A stretch of 64,000 bases of DNA from Methylocaldum szegediense (lineage in GTDB: Bacteria > Pseudomonadota > Gammaproteobacteria > Methylococcales > Methylococcaceae): NCBI RefSeq assembly GCF_949769195.1, contig NZ_OX458333.1, positions 124,001 to 188,000 of the forward strand. Reading direction: 5' to 3'. Under the pieces are notes generated by a model that saw only the letters and a program-made list of their open reading frames with translations, made no database searches and was not told the origin of the DNA. How positions within the stretch are numbered: the first letter of the stretch is position 1; each line of letters opens with the position of its first letter. Made by a program: the position numbers and the translations under genes. Shown piece by piece: positions 48,950-59,675 of this stretch.

Positions 48950-49696
48950 GTGGGCAATCTCGCCATTGAGGTTTGTCGCCTTAGTAAGCGTTTCAATTCC
49001 GTAGTTGCGGTGGACGGCATTTCGTTCTCGGTACCGCAAGGCAGTACGTGCGCCTTACTCGGCGGGAACGGAGCCGGGAAGACGACCACGTTGGCCATGC
49101 TACTAGGGCTCTTGCTGCCAACTTCGGGAAGCATTCGAATCCTGGGCGTGGATATGGTCAGAAATCGTTACCCCGCGCTGTCGCGAATGAATTTTACCTC
49201 CCCTTATGTTGATTTGCCCCACCGACTTACAGTCAAACAGAACCTTGACGTGTATGCTCGCCTCTACGGTGTTCGGCATAGAAGCGCACGCTTACGCACG
49301 CTTGCGGAGAGTTTCGATCTCGAAACACTGATGGATCGTGCTTACGGGTCTCTCTCAGCAGGGCAACGGACCCGCGTCGCATTGGCTAAAGCCCTATTGA
49401 ACGAGCCCGAGGTGCTCCTGATGGACGAGCCAACCGCTTCCCTGGATCCGGCTTCGGCCGACACGATCCGGACCTTGCTAAAAACCTATCAGGAGCAATC
49501 CGGCGCCACGGTGTTGCTCGCTTCGCACAATATGCAAGAGGTGGAGCGCTTATGCGACCGGGTCCTAATGCTCAAGCAAGGCCGTATCGTCGATCAGGAC
49601 ACGCCCGCGATGCTGGTGCAGAAGTATGGGAGAGAAAGCCTGGAGCAGGTTTTCATCGATATCGCGCGCGACCAAGACAGACGATCGGCTTATTAA
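48950..49696 (+). CDS. ABC transporter ATP-binding protein
   Basis: A 248-residue ABC ATPase: Walker A GGNGAGKTTTLAMLLG, signature LSAGQRTRVALAKALL, Walker B LLMDEPTASLD and the switch histidine in ASHNMQEVERL. The start is GTG at 48950 after GAGGAGAA. The proximity (88 bases) to an ABC-2 permease indicates an exporter of the drug/polysaccharide class. Substrate unknown. Confidence 0.93.
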   Translation: MGNLAIEVCRLSKRFNSVVAVDGISFSVPQGSTCALLGGNGAGKTTTLAMLLGLLLPTSGSIRILGVDMVRNRYPALSRMNFTSPYVDLPHRLTVKQNLDVYARLYGVRHRSARLRTLAESFDLETLMDRAYGSLSAGQRTRVALAKALLNEPEVLLMDEPTASLDPASADTIRTLLKTYQEQSGATVLLASHNMQEVERLCDRVLMLKQGRIVDQDTPAMLVQKYGRESLEQVFIDIARDQDRRSAY

Positions 49697-49783
49697 TCTG
49701 AAACCAGGATGTCGTGAAGGCAGCTTGAGGTGCCAGGAAGGAATTTGCGGACCTGATTAGGACCTGACTACTCGAACAATGGG

Positions 49784-50581
49784 ATGGTTATGAGCTTGCA
49801 GCGTATTTTTGCACTGGTCATGCGCTATCTGTATTTGATGCGCAGTTCCTGGCCACGCCTTATCGAACTGATCTATTGGCCCACCATGCAGATGATCCTT
49901 TGGGGTTTTATCAATCAATTCTTCGTCGGTCATAGCGAGTGGGTCGCTCAGGCTGCAGGGTTATTGATCGGTGCGGTACTGCTTTGGGACGTGCTGTTTC
50001 GTGCCCAACTGGGCGTTTCCGTGGTTTTTTTTGAGGAGATGTACTCGAGAAACCTAGGCCATTTGTTCGTCAGTCCCTTGCGTCCCTATGAACTAGTCCT
50101 GGCGTTGCTGACAGTCAGCTTTCTCAGGACTTCGATCGGTGTGGGGGCGGCTGCGGGTTTGGCGGTCCTTCTTTACCGTTATTCGATTTTCGACATGGGG
50201 CTGCCATTGGTGGCCTTCTTTGCAAACCTGCTTGTGATGGGATGGGCCATCGGGTTGATGGTGGTCGCCCTGGTTCTGCGGTACGGGCTAGGAGCCGAAA
50301 GTTTGGCATGGGCGGTGATTTTTGCGGTTGCACCGGTGAGCGGTATTTATTATCCGATTTCGGTGCTTCCCGATTGGCTGCAGAAGATTGCTTTGCTGCT
50401 GCCCTCGAGCCATGTGTTTGAAGGGATGCGCGCCGTCGTGCGCGAGCATGTGTTCTCGTTCGATTCGTTCTGGATGGCTGTTCTGTTGAATGGGGTTTAC
50501 CTTTCTATTGGCATTGCCCTTTATCTTTTCGCTTTTCATATCGCTCGCAAGCGCGGCCTGTTGCTGCAAATGGGAGAGTGA
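49784..50581 (+). CDS. ABC-2 type transporter permease
   Basis: A 265-residue inner-membrane protein with about six hydrophobic helices, matching ABC-2 permeases of the CcmB/NodJ-like group (MYSRNLGHLFVSPLRPYELVLALLTVSFLR; APVSGIYYPISVLPDWLQKIALLLPSSHVFEGMRAVV). It pairs with the preceding ATPase. ATG codons at 49784 and 49790 are both possible starts. The cargo cannot be inferred. Confidence 0.88.
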   Translation: MVMSLQRIFALVMRYLYLMRSSWPRLIELIYWPTMQMILWGFINQFFVGHSEWVAQAAGLLIGAVLLWDVLFRAQLGVSVVFFEEMYSRNLGHLFVSPLRPYELVLALLTVSFLRTSIGVGAAAGLAVLLYRYSIFDMGLPLVAFFANLLVMGWAIGLMVVALVLRYGLGAESLAWAVIFAVAPVSGIYYPISVLPDWLQKIALLLPSSHVFEGMRAVVREHVFSFDSFWMAVLLNGVYLSIGIALYLFAFHIARKRGLLLQMGE

Positions 50582-50651
50582 GACAGCCGTGTCTACAGTC
50601 CGACTGTGTTAGGCTTCTCATGCTCTACTGCTTCGGGATCATCGTGAACGA

Positions 50652-51140
50652 ATGAACCAGGTCAGCGTCCTGTTTTGCTGCATGGCCAATATATGCCGGT
50701 CTCCAATGGCTGAAGGCGCTTTGAGAGAACTGGTGACGAAGGCTGGCTACACGAACCAGATATACATAGACTCGGCTGGAACGCATGCCTATGCTCTAGG
50801 GCGTCCGCCTGATCCGCGCGCTCAGCGCGTGATGTTGGAGCGGGGCATCGACATCGGCGGGTTGCGTTCGAGGAGGATTGCCCGGTCGGATTTTCAGAGG
50901 TTCGATTACATCTTGGCGATGGATTCCGAAAATTACGACACGCTGCGTTTCGTTTGTCCGAGAGAGCATGTGCACAAGATTCGGTACCTGCTGGATTTTG
51001 CGCCTGAGCTCAAGACGCGCGATGTTCCAGACCCGTATCACGGCGAAGAAGCCGTATTTCGCGAAACACGGGAAATGATCGTGCAGGCTGTGGAGGGAGT
51101 GTTCGCCCATCTACAACAAGCCTTGATCAAAGTGAGATGA
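50652..51140 (+). CDS. Low-molecular-weight protein tyrosine phosphatase family protein
   Basis: A 162-residue LMW-PTP/arsenate-reductase fold protein. The nucleophile loop is CMANICRS (cysteine 10, arginine 16; CX5R kept) with alanine where the usual GN reads AN, and the general acid is in DVPDPYHG. It follows the ABC permease by 70 bases. LMW-PTPs commonly control exopolysaccharide kinases; the EPS genes here are far away and its target is unknown. Confidence 0.9.
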   Translation: MNQVSVLFCCMANICRSPMAEGALRELVTKAGYTNQIYIDSAGTHAYALGRPPDPRAQRVMLERGIDIGGLRSRRIARSDFQRFDYILAMDSENYDTLRFVCPREHVHKIRYLLDFAPELKTRDVPDPYHGEEAVFRETREMIVQAVEGVFAHLQQALIKVR

Positions 51141-51363
51141 GGCAAGCCGTAACTCTAACGACAGCCTTCGCCGGGCCACTCAAAGTCAAGGTTGCAATCT
51201 TGAACATCATTATTAACGCTCATAGAATAGTGTCCCGTTGCGTGGAAAGTGGCTATAGCGCAGGTTTCCACCAGCGGGCGTAACTTGGTTACGTCCTCAC
51301 GGGCGCCCTTCATGTCAAGGAGCGTTGTGTCACAAACCAAAGAGATTTGTTGAGGTAATAACG

Positions 51364-51528
51364 ATGGAACAACAAAAAGATAACTTTTGGCTTTATATTG
51401 GCGGTATCATCGTGGCGACGATTGTTGGTGTATTTCTCCTGAAAAATAGAGAAATGGAGAGCGTACCCTACAAGGCTTATGAAGAAACCAAAGCCGAAGT
51501 AGAAAAGCAGATTAACCAGGCGAAATAA
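51364..51528 (+). CDS. Small single-pass membrane protein, unknown function
   Basis: A 54-residue frame (MEQQKDNFWLYIGG...) with one transmembrane segment (YIGGIIVATIVGVFLL) and an amphipathic, charged C-terminus (EETKAEVEKQINQAK). A GAGG site lies about seven bases before the ATG. The frame also extends upstream from 51325, but that part is not protein-like. I do not recognise it. Confidence 0.45.
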   Translation: MEQQKDNFWLYIGGIIVATIVGVFLLKNREMESVPYKAYEETKAEVEKQINQAK

Positions 51529-51836
51529 AGATCTTGCCGAAGCAGGAGCCAATATCTGTAAGGCAAGTGTTGAACCGGAGGAGAAAATAATGGCTCGGAG
51601 GAGCATCTGATCACTACTAGGCTTTGTTGCATAAAGAGGCTGAGCGAGTGAGCGGTCATGGCGAATTCCCACCGGATTTATGCAACAAAGCGCCTTTAGT
51701 GCAATTTCAAGTCCGTTTTGCTAAATCACCCTGCCTCATGCCAAGGATGAGTGTTGAACGATTAGAAGACGCAGTTGGGAAGCTGGCGGTTGCGTAGGGC
51801 GCGTCTGACGTTTCCATAAAGAAGGGAACGTGCTCA
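51529..51836. other. Intergenic region with a mini transposable-element remnant
   Basis: These 308 bases carry no gene beyond a 6-codon frame at 51591 after a strong GGAGGAG site. The main structure is the inverted-repeat element annotated separately. The remaining sequence shows nothing I recognise. Confidence 0.5.
51619..51694. mobile_element. MITE-like element or IS remnant with inverted ends
   Basis: The sequence CTTTGTTGCATAAA (51622-51635) is exactly inverted at 51677-51690. The motif GGCTTTGTTGCATAAA resembles the ends of IS5-type insertion sequences. The whole element is about 76 bases with no transposase, so it looks like an internally deleted copy. Family is not certain. Confidence 0.65.
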
Positions 51837-53357
51837 TTAGATATTTTCGACGCGGCGCCCGTGATCGCGAACCCCTGCCGCTAGTTTTTGGGCTTTACCT
51901 TCGTTGAGCTGTTCCCAGGAAAAGCGCCACCGCCAATTGCCGGAGAGTGTGCCGGGTGTATTCATCCGATGCCCGCGACCCAATTCGAGCACGTCCTGCA
52001 GCGGAATGATCGCCAATTTTGCCACGGAGGCCAAAGCGCATCGGACAAGGCTCTCGGGCATCCGAATCGTCTCGTATCCGCAATGATGGCGAAGGTAATC
52101 GCAAACGCGATCACGCTGAGGTTCGGTCAGATTCTCGTACCAGGATAAGGTCGTGTCGTTGTCGTGGGTTCCGGTATAGACCACATTGTTTTCGGTGTGG
52201 TTGTGAGGCAGATAGGGATTGTCGTCGCCTCCGTCAAAGGCGAACTGCAAGATCAGCATGCCGGGAATGTTAAACCGGTTTCGCAAGGCTTCCACCTCGG
52301 GTGTGATGATACCGAGATTTTCTGCGACCAAGGGTAGCCCGGAGCCGTTTAGCGTGGCGAACACCGTTTCCAGCAGGGCTTCACCCGGGGCTTTGACCCA
52401 GCGGCCGTGTTCGGCTGTTTCAGACTCGGCGGGTATTTCCCAATAGGCTTCGAGTCCCCTGAAGTGGTCTATACGTACCCAGTCATAAAGCGCCAATTGG
52501 CTTCGGAATCGGTTTAGCCACCAGCGGAAACCGGTCTCTTTCAGGTACTCCCAATTGTAGTGCGGATTCCCCCAGCGCTGGCCGGTAGCCGAAAAATAGT
52601 CGGGCGGTACTCCGGCGACGACTCGCGCGTAACCGGTATCGGTCAAATCGAAACATTCTCGAGATGCCCAAACGTCGGCGCTGTCGCTGGCGACGAATAT
52701 CGGCATGTCGCCGAATAGCTTGACGCCCTTCTGACTGGCATAGCGCCTTAGCTCCATCCATTGTTCGAAAAACACGAACTGCTCGAACTTTACCTGTGCG
52801 ATACGATCCGCTAGGCGTAACTTGGCGGTTTGCAGTGCGGCAGGTTGCCGATCCCGGAGAGGGACGGGCCATTCCTGCCATGCCTTACCGCCGAATTCTT
52901 CTCGCAACGCGATAAACAGAGCGTAGTCCGACAGCCACCAGTCTTGGCGTATGACGAATTCGTCATAGCGGTTGCGGTATTCGCTCCTCGAGTCCTTTTG
53001 AAAAGCATCGAAGGCTTGAGCGATGCAACGGATCCGAAAATGGTCCACCGTGGTTTCGTCGAGGGTATCCGGTAATGCGGAGAGCCAGCCGTGCTCGGAT
53101 AGCCATTCGAGGTTAATCAGCAATGGATTGCCGGCGTGAGCCGATAGGCACTGATAGGGTGAGCCGTCGGCATGCGTGGGGTTGATCGGTAGTGTTTGCC
53201 AGACGCTGACGCCACACTCGGCTAGAAAATCGACGAACCGATAGGCATCTTGTCCCAAATCTCCGTTTCCGAGCCCACCGGGTAGAGATGTGATGTGCAA
53301 AAGAATGCCGGCGCGACGCCGGTCCAATATGCTATGTGTGTGAGTCAATTCCCCCAC
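51837..53357 (-). CDS. malQ: 4-alpha-glucanotransferase
   Basis: A 506-residue GH77 enzyme: LLHITSLPGGLGNGDLGQDAYRF, YQCLSAHAGNPLLI, the nucleophile region VRIDHFRGLEAYWEIP, the acid/base region VAENLGIITPEVEALR and TGTHDNDTTL. It disproportionates maltooligosaccharides and works with glycogen. The start is GTG at 53357 (TTG at 53348 follows a better ribosome binding site, GGTGGGGG). It lies downstream of glgC on the same strand. Confidence 0.95.
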   Translation of the reverse strand: MGELTHTHSILDRRRAGILLHITSLPGGLGNGDLGQDAYRFVDFLAECGVSVWQTLPINPTHADGSPYQCLSAHAGNPLLINLEWLSEHGWLSALPDTLDETTVDHFRIRCIAQAFDAFQKDSRSEYRNRYDEFVIRQDWWLSDYALFIALREEFGGKAWQEWPVPLRDRQPAALQTAKLRLADRIAQVKFEQFVFFEQWMELRRYASQKGVKLFGDMPIFVASDSADVWASRECFDLTDTGYARVVAGVPPDYFSATGQRWGNPHYNWEYLKETGFRWWLNRFRSQLALYDWVRIDHFRGLEAYWEIPAESETAEHGRWVKAPGEALLETVFATLNGSGLPLVAENLGIITPEVEALRNRFNIPGMLILQFAFDGGDDNPYLPHNHTENNVVYTGTHDNDTTLSWYENLTEPQRDRVCDYLRHHCGYETIRMPESLVRCALASVAKLAIIPLQDVLELGRGHRMNTPGTLSGNWRWRFSWEQLNEGKAQKLAAGVRDHGRRVENI

Positions 53358-53741
53358 CTTAACGTAAACGAGTTGGGATTTTCCGGGGCGTGCTATCGCT
53401 AAGGATCAACGGATTGGAAGCGGTCTTGTCCGCGATATTCCCGGACAGCTCCGGTTTGATGTCAAGAGACAAGCGTATAGGAAAAAGGCTTGCCAAGTTG
53501 ATTTGTTCCTTTTCGGAATTCGGCAGTCATATTTTCGGGGACGCGTGCATCATCCGCCCGCCGGCTAGAAACGATCTTAGGTTTCTTGAGGGCGTCGTAC
53601 ACAACCATTCGATCGCATTACGTTGCTACCGTGCTACTGGGACGAAAAGGTTGTGTACATGTTGGCCAACGTGGCGAGAGTTCTATCCTATAAAATCGTT
53701 TTCGCCGGCGTTTTGGGCCTATGCAAAAGCCTCAGCTGAGC
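53358..53741. other. Intergenic region between malQ and glgC
   Basis: 384 bases without a gene I can support. A 10-bp inverted repeat (GTACACAACC at 53597-53606 and its complement at 53649-53658) encloses 42 bases; there is no U-tract after either arm. It may be a regulatory structure in the malQ leader. Confidence 0.4.
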
Positions 53742-55013
53742 TCAACGTGCGAAATGCAGTCGCTGCCCGAGCGCATCGGGTGTTACCAGCACCACGCCGC
53801 CGGGACTGACATAAAACCGTTTTCGATCTTCTTCCGGGTTCTCGCCGATGACAGTATTGGGTGGTATATGGCAGCCCTTATCGATGACCGCTTTGGTAAT
53901 GCGGCAGTGCCGGCCGATATTGACATCGGGTAAGATCACCGAATCTCGTACCTTGGAGTACGAGTTTACGCGTACATTGCTGAACAGCAATGAATGCCGG
54001 ATCTCGGCACCGGAAATCACGCAGCCGCCCGACACCATGGAATCCACTGCCATGCCGCGGCGATCGTCATCATCGAATACGAACTTCGCGGGCGGCGTCT
54101 GTGCCTGATAAGTCCAAATCGGCCAATCCTTGTCGTACAGATTGAGTTCGGGGTCGATGCCGATGAGTTCCATATTGGCAGCCCAATAGGAGTCCACCGT
54201 GCCCACGTCTCGCCAATATGCTTGTACGCCGCTTTGTATGTCCCGGAACGGATAGGCGAATACACGGTACTTCTTGATGACCGCTGGGATGATATCCTTG
54301 CCGAAATCATGGCTCGAGCCCGGCGTATCGGCGTCTTTGATCAGCTGTTCGAACAGGAACCCGGTATTGAACACGTAAATTCCCATAGACACCAAGGCGT
54401 GATCAGGACGATTGGGCATGGGGGGCGGATTTTCCGGTTTTTCGACGAAGTTGGAAACCCGTTTGTCTTCGCCGACATGCATGACGCCAAACGCTTTTGC
54501 TTCCTCTAGTGGAACCTCCATGCAGCCGATGGTCAAATCAGCCTGCATTTCCACGTGGTAGGCCATCATCAGACCATAATCCATTTTATACACGTGATCG
54601 CCGGCGAGAATCAGGATGTATTCGGGATCTCGTTGCCGAAGAATATCCAGGTTCTGATATACCGCGTCGGCGGTTCCGGCATACCAGGTTTCTTGGAGGC
54701 GCTGCTGGGCGGGGAGGATATCGACGAACTCGCCAAGCTCGGCACGCAAGAATCCCCAACCCTGCTGGATATGCCGGATCAGCGAATCCGCTTTATATTG
54801 CGTCAGCACCCCGATTTGTCGAATGCCGGAATTTATGCAGTTGGAAAGGGGGAAATCGATGATTCGAAATTTGCCCCCAAAAGGTACGGCCGGCTTAGCT
54901 CGCCATTCGGTCAGCTTATGTAAGCGTGTTCCACGACCACCGGCCAGAATGAGTGCCAAAGTATGCCGGGTCAGGCGGCTGACGAAACGGGACGCGTGCA
55001 TCGACTCTGGCAT
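53742..55013 (-). CDS. glgC: Glucose-1-phosphate adenylyltransferase
   Basis: A 423-residue enzyme making ADP-glucose for glycogen. The nucleotide-binding [30 protein letters not shown] motif, [16 protein letters not shown] and the C-terminal beta-helix ([21 protein letters not shown]) are present. ATG at 55013 follows GGAG. It is divergent from glgB-glgA, 73 bases away. Confidence 0.97.
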   Translation of the reverse strand: MPESMHASRFVSRLTRHTLALILAGGRGTRLHKLTEWRAKPAVPFGGKFRIIDFPLSNCINSGIRQIGVLTQYKADSLIRHIQQGWGFLRAELGEFVDILPAQQRLQETWYAGTADAVYQNLDILRQRDPEYILILAGDHVYKMDYGLMMAYHVEMQADLTIGCMEVPLEEAKAFGVMHVGEDKRVSNFVEKPENPPPMPNRPDHALVSMGIYVFNTGFLFEQLIKDADTPGSSHDFGKDIIPAVIKKYRVFAYPFRDIQSGVQAYWRDVGTVDSYWAANMELIGIDPELNLYDKDWPIWTYQAQTPPAKFVFDDDDRRGMAVDSMVSGGCVISGAEIRHSLLFSNVRVNSYSKVRDSVILPDVNIGRHCRITKAVIDKGCHIPPNTVIGENPEEDRKRFYVSPGGVVLVTPDALGQRLHFAR

Positions 55014-55086
55014 GGATAGCTCCTTTAGACCGCGCCGCCCACTGAGGGCGCAAATTTGATACCATTACCCGGGGTGTTTCGGGCAG

Positions 55087-57366
55087 GTGGCAACGGCAAC
55101 ATTTTACTATCAGAGGCCCATCAAAGTGAAATCGACCGACACACAATCCGCCATCGAAACCGGTGCTGTTTCGGCTCAGTTAGATTCCGAATTGCAGCGG
55201 ATCATTCTGGCGCGTCACCATGACCCATTTGCGGTGCTGGGTCGACATCGGACTCCGAGTGGCGATGTGGTTCGGGCGATTATTCCGCAGGCCGAAACAG
55301 TTCGAATCGGGGAAAGCGGTCCGGAAATGCAGCGTATCCCTGGCACCGATTTGTTCGAATGCCGTTTAGAGCAGGATTCCATTCCCCAGCATTACCGCTT
55401 GGTTTGGACGGATAAAACCGGGCAGTTGCAAAGTCATATCGATCCCTACACGTTTCCGCCTCAGCTCGCCGATTTCGATCTTTACCTTTTCGGTGAAGGC
55501 AGACATTGGCACATTTACCGCTTTCTTGGCGCTCATCCCCGCACCGTGGACGGCATCGACGGCATTCTGTTTGCCACATGGGCACCGAACGCGGAGCGGA
55601 TCAGCGTGGTGGGTGATTTCAACGCTTGGGATGGTCGGCGCCATCCGATGCGGGTCCGGGGCAGCAGCGGCGTGTGGGAGCTATTCATTCCCGAGTTGAA
55701 GCCCGGCACGCTTTACAAGTTCGAAATTCGTAACCGCCAACAAGGCACTGTCTTTCTGAAGACGGATCCTTACGGGCGCCAGTTTGAACTGCGCCCGAAT
55801 ACGGCTTCCATTGTTCCTTCCGACCAGGCTTACGATTGGCATGACGACGACTGGATGGAACACCGCGCGAACCGGGATTGGCTTCACGAGCCGATGTCGG
55901 TTTACGAAGTCCACTTGGGTTCGTGGCGGCGCGATGCCAGCGGCCATTTCTTGAATTACCGGGAATTGGCCGAGCAGCTCGTGGCCTATGTCAAAAAGCA
56001 AGGCTTCAGCCACATCGAACTGCTTCCGATTACCGAACATCCCTTCGACGGATCATGGGGTTACCAGACCACCGGTTATTTTGCCCCGACCAGCCGTTTC
56101 GGTACGCCGGACGACTTTCGCTATTTCGTCGACTATTGCCATCAGAACGGAATCGGCGTTTTCCTGGACTGGGTGCCCGCTCACTTTCCGAAGGACGCAC
56201 ACGGGCTGGCCCATTTCGACGGCACGGCGCTTTACGAACATGAAGATCCACGGCTGGGCGAACATCGCGACTGGGGCACGCTAATCTACAACTATGGCCG
56301 GAACGAAGTGCGCAATTTTCTGCTCGGCAGCGCGCTGTATTGGCTAGAGGAATTTCATATCGACGGACTTCGTGTCGATGCCGTCGCCTCGATGCTCTAC
56401 TTGGACTACTCGCGTCAGCCGGGAGACTGGATACCCAACAAATACGGCGGCAACGAGAATTTGGAGGCGATCGCCTTTCTGCGCGAGCTGAATACCGTCA
56501 CCCACCAGCAATTCCCGGGAACGCTGATCATGGCCGAGGAGTCGACCGCTTGGCCGCAGGTCACCCGCCCGACGTGGACCGGTGGCTTGGGTTTTTCGAT
56601 GAAATGGAATATGGGCTGGATGCACGATACCTTGGCCTACATGAGCAAGGATCCCATTTACCGGCATTATCACCACGATCAGCTCACTTTCGGTCTGCTG
56701 TACGCATTTACGGAAAATTTCATCTTGCCCTTTTCCCATGACGAAGTCGTGCACGGCAAGGGGTCGATGCTTCAGAAAATGCCGGGAGACGAGTGGCAAC
56801 GCTTTGCCAATCTGCGCCTGCTATACACCTTCATGTTCACCTATCCGGGCAAGAAACTGCTGTTCATGGGCTGCGAGTTCGGCCAGAGCACGGAATGGAA
56901 TTACGACAAGGCGTTGGAGTGGCACCTACTTGAATACCCGTTCCACAACGGACTCCAGCGGCTGGTTGGCGATCTCAACCAGCTTTATCGGGAAACTCCT
57001 GCCTTGCACAGATACGATTTCGAGCAGAAGGGCTTCGAATGGATCGATTGCCACGATGCTCCGCAGTCGGTTCTAAGTTATTTACGGCGTTCTTCCGATG
57101 AGTTCGCGGTCATGGTGTTCAACTTTACCCCGGTGCCGCGACAAAACTATCGGATCGGCGTGCCCGAGCCCGGCGTTTACACAGAGGTCCTGAATTCCGA
57201 CTCACGTCATTACGGCGGGAGCAACGTTGGCAACAGCGCTGTGACAGCCGAAGCGAAAGAGTGGATGGGAAGGCCTTACTCCATCAGTCTGACTTTGCCC
57301 CCTTTAGCTGGGATTGTATTGACTCGCGAGGTTCTTAAGGAGGAAGAGCCGGAATCGCCCGAATGA
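55087..57366 (+). CDS. glgB: 1,4-alpha-glucan branching enzyme
   Basis: A 759-residue GH13 enzyme: N-terminal CBM48 ([22 protein letters not shown]), the catalytic barrel with [18 protein letters not shown], the acid/base [10 protein letters not shown] and [12 protein letters not shown], and a C-terminal sandwich domain. It creates alpha-1,6 branches in glycogen. The start given is GTG at 55087; a GTG at 55126 (VKSTDTQS) is equally possible since neither has a strong ribosome binding site. Its stop overlaps glgA (ATGA). Confidence 0.96.
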   Translation: MATATFYYQRPIKVKSTDTQSAIETGAVSAQLDSELQRIILARHHDPFAVLGRHRTPSGDVVRAIIPQAETVRIGESGPEMQRIPGTDLFECRLEQDSIPQHYRLVWTDKTGQLQSHIDPYTFPPQLADFDLYLFGEGRHWHIYRFLGAHPRTVDGIDGILFATWAPNAERISVVGDFNAWDGRRHPMRVRGSSGVWELFIPELKPGTLYKFEIRNRQQGTVFLKTDPYGRQFELRPNTASIVPSDQAYDWHDDDWMEHRANRDWLHEPMSVYEVHLGSWRRDASGHFLNYRELAEQLVAYVKKQGFSHIELLPITEHPFDGSWGYQTTGYFAPTSRFGTPDDFRYFVDYCHQNGIGVFLDWVPAHFPKDAHGLAHFDGTALYEHEDPRLGEHRDWGTLIYNYGRNEVRNFLLGSALYWLEEFHIDGLRVDAVASMLYLDYSRQPGDWIPNKYGGNENLEAIAFLRELNTVTHQQFPGTLIMAEESTAWPQVTRPTWTGGLGFSMKWNMGWMHDTLAYMSKDPIYRHYHHDQLTFGLLYAFTENFILPFSHDEVVHGKGSMLQKMPGDEWQRFANLRLLYTFMFTYPGKKLLFMGCEFGQSTEWNYDKALEWHLLEYPFHNGLQRLVGDLNQLYRETPALHRYDFEQKGFEWIDCHDAPQSVLSYLRRSSDEFAVMVFNFTPVPRQNYRIGVPEPGVYTEVLNSDSRHYGGSNVGNSAVTAEAKEWMGRPYSISLTLPPLAGIVLTREVLKEEEPESPE

Positions 57367-58844
57367 AGAAAATTCTCTTCGTTACTAGCGAGGCGTATCC
57401 GCTCATCAAAACCGGCGGGCTGGCCGATGTTTCGGGAAGCTTGCCGATCGCGCTGAAAGCTTTGGGCCATGACGTTCGCATCCTGCTTCCGGGGTATGCG
57501 TCGGCGGTTGCTGCGGGTCGCTTCGAGCAGGTACGCTCACTGAGTAGCGACGGCGAAATTGCCATTTTGGAAGGCCTGCTGCCGGGTTCTGATGTGCCGG
57601 TTTGGCTCTTGGCGCATTCGGATTACTTCGGGCGACCCGGCAATCCGTATTTAGGGCCGGACGGAAAACCTTGGGCTGACAACCCAGAGCGATATTCCCT
57701 GTTGTGCCACGTGGCCGTGGAGATCGCGATGAATCGGTTGGGGCTCCAATGGAAGCCCGACATCGTGCACTGCAACGATTGGCAGACCGGTTTGGTTCCG
57801 GCATTGCTCAGCGACGAGCCTGGGCGGCCGGCCACCGTGTTCACGATCCACAATCTTGCCTATCAGGGCGTGTTTCCTTACGAAACCTTCGTCAAGCTGC
57901 GTTTGCCGAGGCGATTCTGGTCCAGTCACGCCTTGGAGTTTTATAACCAGCTGTCCTTTATCAAGGGAGGGCTGGTTTTTGCCGATCGGATCAATACCGT
58001 AAGTCCTCACTACGCCGAGGAGATCCAGACACCGGAATTCGGTGCCGGGTTAGAAGGATTGCTGAGGTTTCGCCGGGATCGGCTCAGCGGCATACTCAAC
58101 GGCATCGATGTCGAAGCCTGGAATCCCGCCACCGATCCGTTCATCCACACCAATTACGATATCGATTCGCTGGAGAAAAGGCCTGCCAACAAGGCGGCTC
58201 TGCAACGGGCCTTCGGTCTCGCGGAAGATAGCGGAGTCGTCATGCTGGCTTTGGTGGGCCGGTTGGTCCAGCAAAAAGGCATCGACCTCGTGATTGAGAT
58301 TCTACCCAAGGTCATGCAGATGCCCGTTCAGCTGGTCATCGTGGGCAGTGGCGAGGCGCGGTATGAGCAGATTCTTTTGCGCTGGGCTCGATTGTATCCG
58401 GATCGCCTCGCGGTCAAGCTGGGTTACGACGAAGCAGCTGCACATCTGATCGAAGCCGGCACCGATCTCTTCCTGATGCCGTCCCGTTTCGAACCCTGCG
58501 GCCTCAATCAGATGTACAGCCAGCGCTACGGCGCCATTCCAGTGGTGCGCCATGTCGGCGGCCTGGCGGATACCGTGGCCGATGCCAATGCCACGAACTT
58601 GACCCTGGGTCGCGCAACCGGCATCGTCTTCCACGAAGCCGTGGCCGATGCTTTGTTCGAAGCCGTGAATCGAGGCATCGTGCTTTGCCAGAACGGGACG
58701 CTTAGGGAGAAAGTCCAAAAGTCAGGCATGAGCGAGGATTTCTCCTGGCGCCAAAGTGCCCAGCGATATCTGGAATTATACGATTTGGCGCTGGCGGACC
58801 GCCTGACTGCTGACAGTTTGCTGCAGATCAAGATGGATACCTAA
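57363..58844 (+). CDS. glgA: Glycogen synthase (ADP-glucose)
   Basis: A 493-residue GT5 enzyme. [16 protein letters not shown] near the N-terminus (ADP-glucose site), [32 protein letters not shown], and the C-terminal [19 protein letters not shown] are as in GlgA. It polymerises ADP-glucose to glucan. Starts inside the glgB stop, so translationally coupled. Confidence 0.97.
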   Translation: MKKILFVTSEAYPLIKTGGLADVSGSLPIALKALGHDVRILLPGYASAVAAGRFEQVRSLSSDGEIAILEGLLPGSDVPVWLLAHSDYFGRPGNPYLGPDGKPWADNPERYSLLCHVAVEIAMNRLGLQWKPDIVHCNDWQTGLVPALLSDEPGRPATVFTIHNLAYQGVFPYETFVKLRLPRRFWSSHALEFYNQLSFIKGGLVFADRINTVSPHYAEEIQTPEFGAGLEGLLRFRRDRLSGILNGIDVEAWNPATDPFIHTNYDIDSLEKRPANKAALQRAFGLAEDSGVVMLALVGRLVQQKGIDLVIEILPKVMQMPVQLVIVGSGEARYEQILLRWARLYPDRLAVKLGYDEAAAHLIEAGTDLFLMPSRFEPCGLNQMYSQRYGAIPVVRHVGGLADTVADANATNLTLGRATGIVFHEAVADALFEAVNRGIVLCQNGTLREKVQKSGMSEDFSWRQSAQRYLELYDLALADRLTADSLLQIKMDT

Positions 58845-58856
58845 TTTCGCGCTGCC

Positions 58857-59669
58857 ATGTGGCTACGTCTTGCATTCATCGCCATCGCCGCCGGTAGTGC
58901 TACGGCCACCGCCAAGGATTTGTCGACAATCGAGCTGCACCACCGTCCACCCGAGGAAATGGTGCCTCTGATCCAGCCTCTTTTGGGTCCCAGTGAGGTT
59001 GTGATTCCCGCTCGCGATAGCCTGATCCTGAAAGCCGCTCCCGAAAAGGTCGAAGAAGTGCGGGATCTCGTCAGGCAGCTCGACAAAAGCCCACACAGGC
59101 TCTTGATTACGGTCACCCAGGGCAGCGATTTGTCGGCGGAAGCTCTGAATGCGCAGGGGCATCTGCGCGGTCGGATGGATCTGAATCATCCGGTCGAGCC
59201 GAGCGTCCATTTCCGTGGGCATATCTATCAATCGGAGGGTCGCGATTCCGCCGGCTATACGCAACGGTTGCAGACCCTGGAAGGGCAATCGGCTCAAATC
59301 GCGATCGGGGCTCAGATTCCGGTTCCTACGCAATCCTTTTACGGCTACGGGTACGGATACAGCGAGAGCATCGAATACCGTCCGGCGACCACCGGATTTG
59401 TAGTCACGCCTAGATTGTCGGGCGGCGAGGTCATCCTGGAACTATCGCCGTGGTCCGACCGGCTCAGCCGCGAGCGGTTCGGTGTCATCGATACGCAAAG
59501 TGCCCATACGGTGATACGGGCTGCACTCGGCGAATGGGTCGAGATCGGTGGGCTAGACGAAACCTCCATGTACGAAGAAAGCGGGCTCGTAAGTCGCCAT
59601 TATTCTACCCGCAGCCAGCAAAACAGGATTTTTCTCAAAGTCGAAGACTTGGATGCGGGCAAGCCGTGA
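58857..59669 (+). CDS. Secretin N1-domain/short secretin-like protein, exported
   Basis: A 270-residue protein with a signal peptide (MWLRLAFIAIAAGSATATA), a NolW/N1-type domain (about 22-80: IELHHRPPEEMVPLIQPLLG, LILKAAPEKVEEVRDLVRQLD) as in secretins, a linker rich in glycine and tyrosine (YGYGYGYSESI), and a C-terminal short secretin-like stretch (GFVVTPRLSGGEVILELSPWSD... EWVEIGG). It lacks the full pore-forming barrel. It starts 12 bases after glgA but its role is unrelated in known families; it could belong to a pilus or secretion system. It is convergent with the FtsX-type gene. Confidence 0.72.
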   Translation: MWLRLAFIAIAAGSATATAKDLSTIELHHRPPEEMVPLIQPLLGPSEVVIPARDSLILKAAPEKVEEVRDLVRQLDKSPHRLLITVTQGSDLSAEALNAQGHLRGRMDLNHPVEPSVHFRGHIYQSEGRDSAGYTQRLQTLEGQSAQIAIGAQIPVPTQSFYGYGYGYSESIEYRPATTGFVVTPRLSGGEVILELSPWSDRLSRERFGVIDTQSAHTVIRAALGEWVEIGGLDETSMYEESGLVSRHYSTRSQQNRIFLKVEDLDAGKP

Positions 59670-59675
59670 CCGCCG

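Noticed and set aside
51155-51340. Minus-strand 61-codon frame ending in NLDFEWPGEGCR
   Set aside because: Reads moderately like protein but starts with TTG, has no ribosome binding site and no recognised family.
53390-53809. Plus-strand 139-codon frame between malQ and glgC
   Set aside because: Runs into the 3' end of glgC on the other strand and has no recognisable content.
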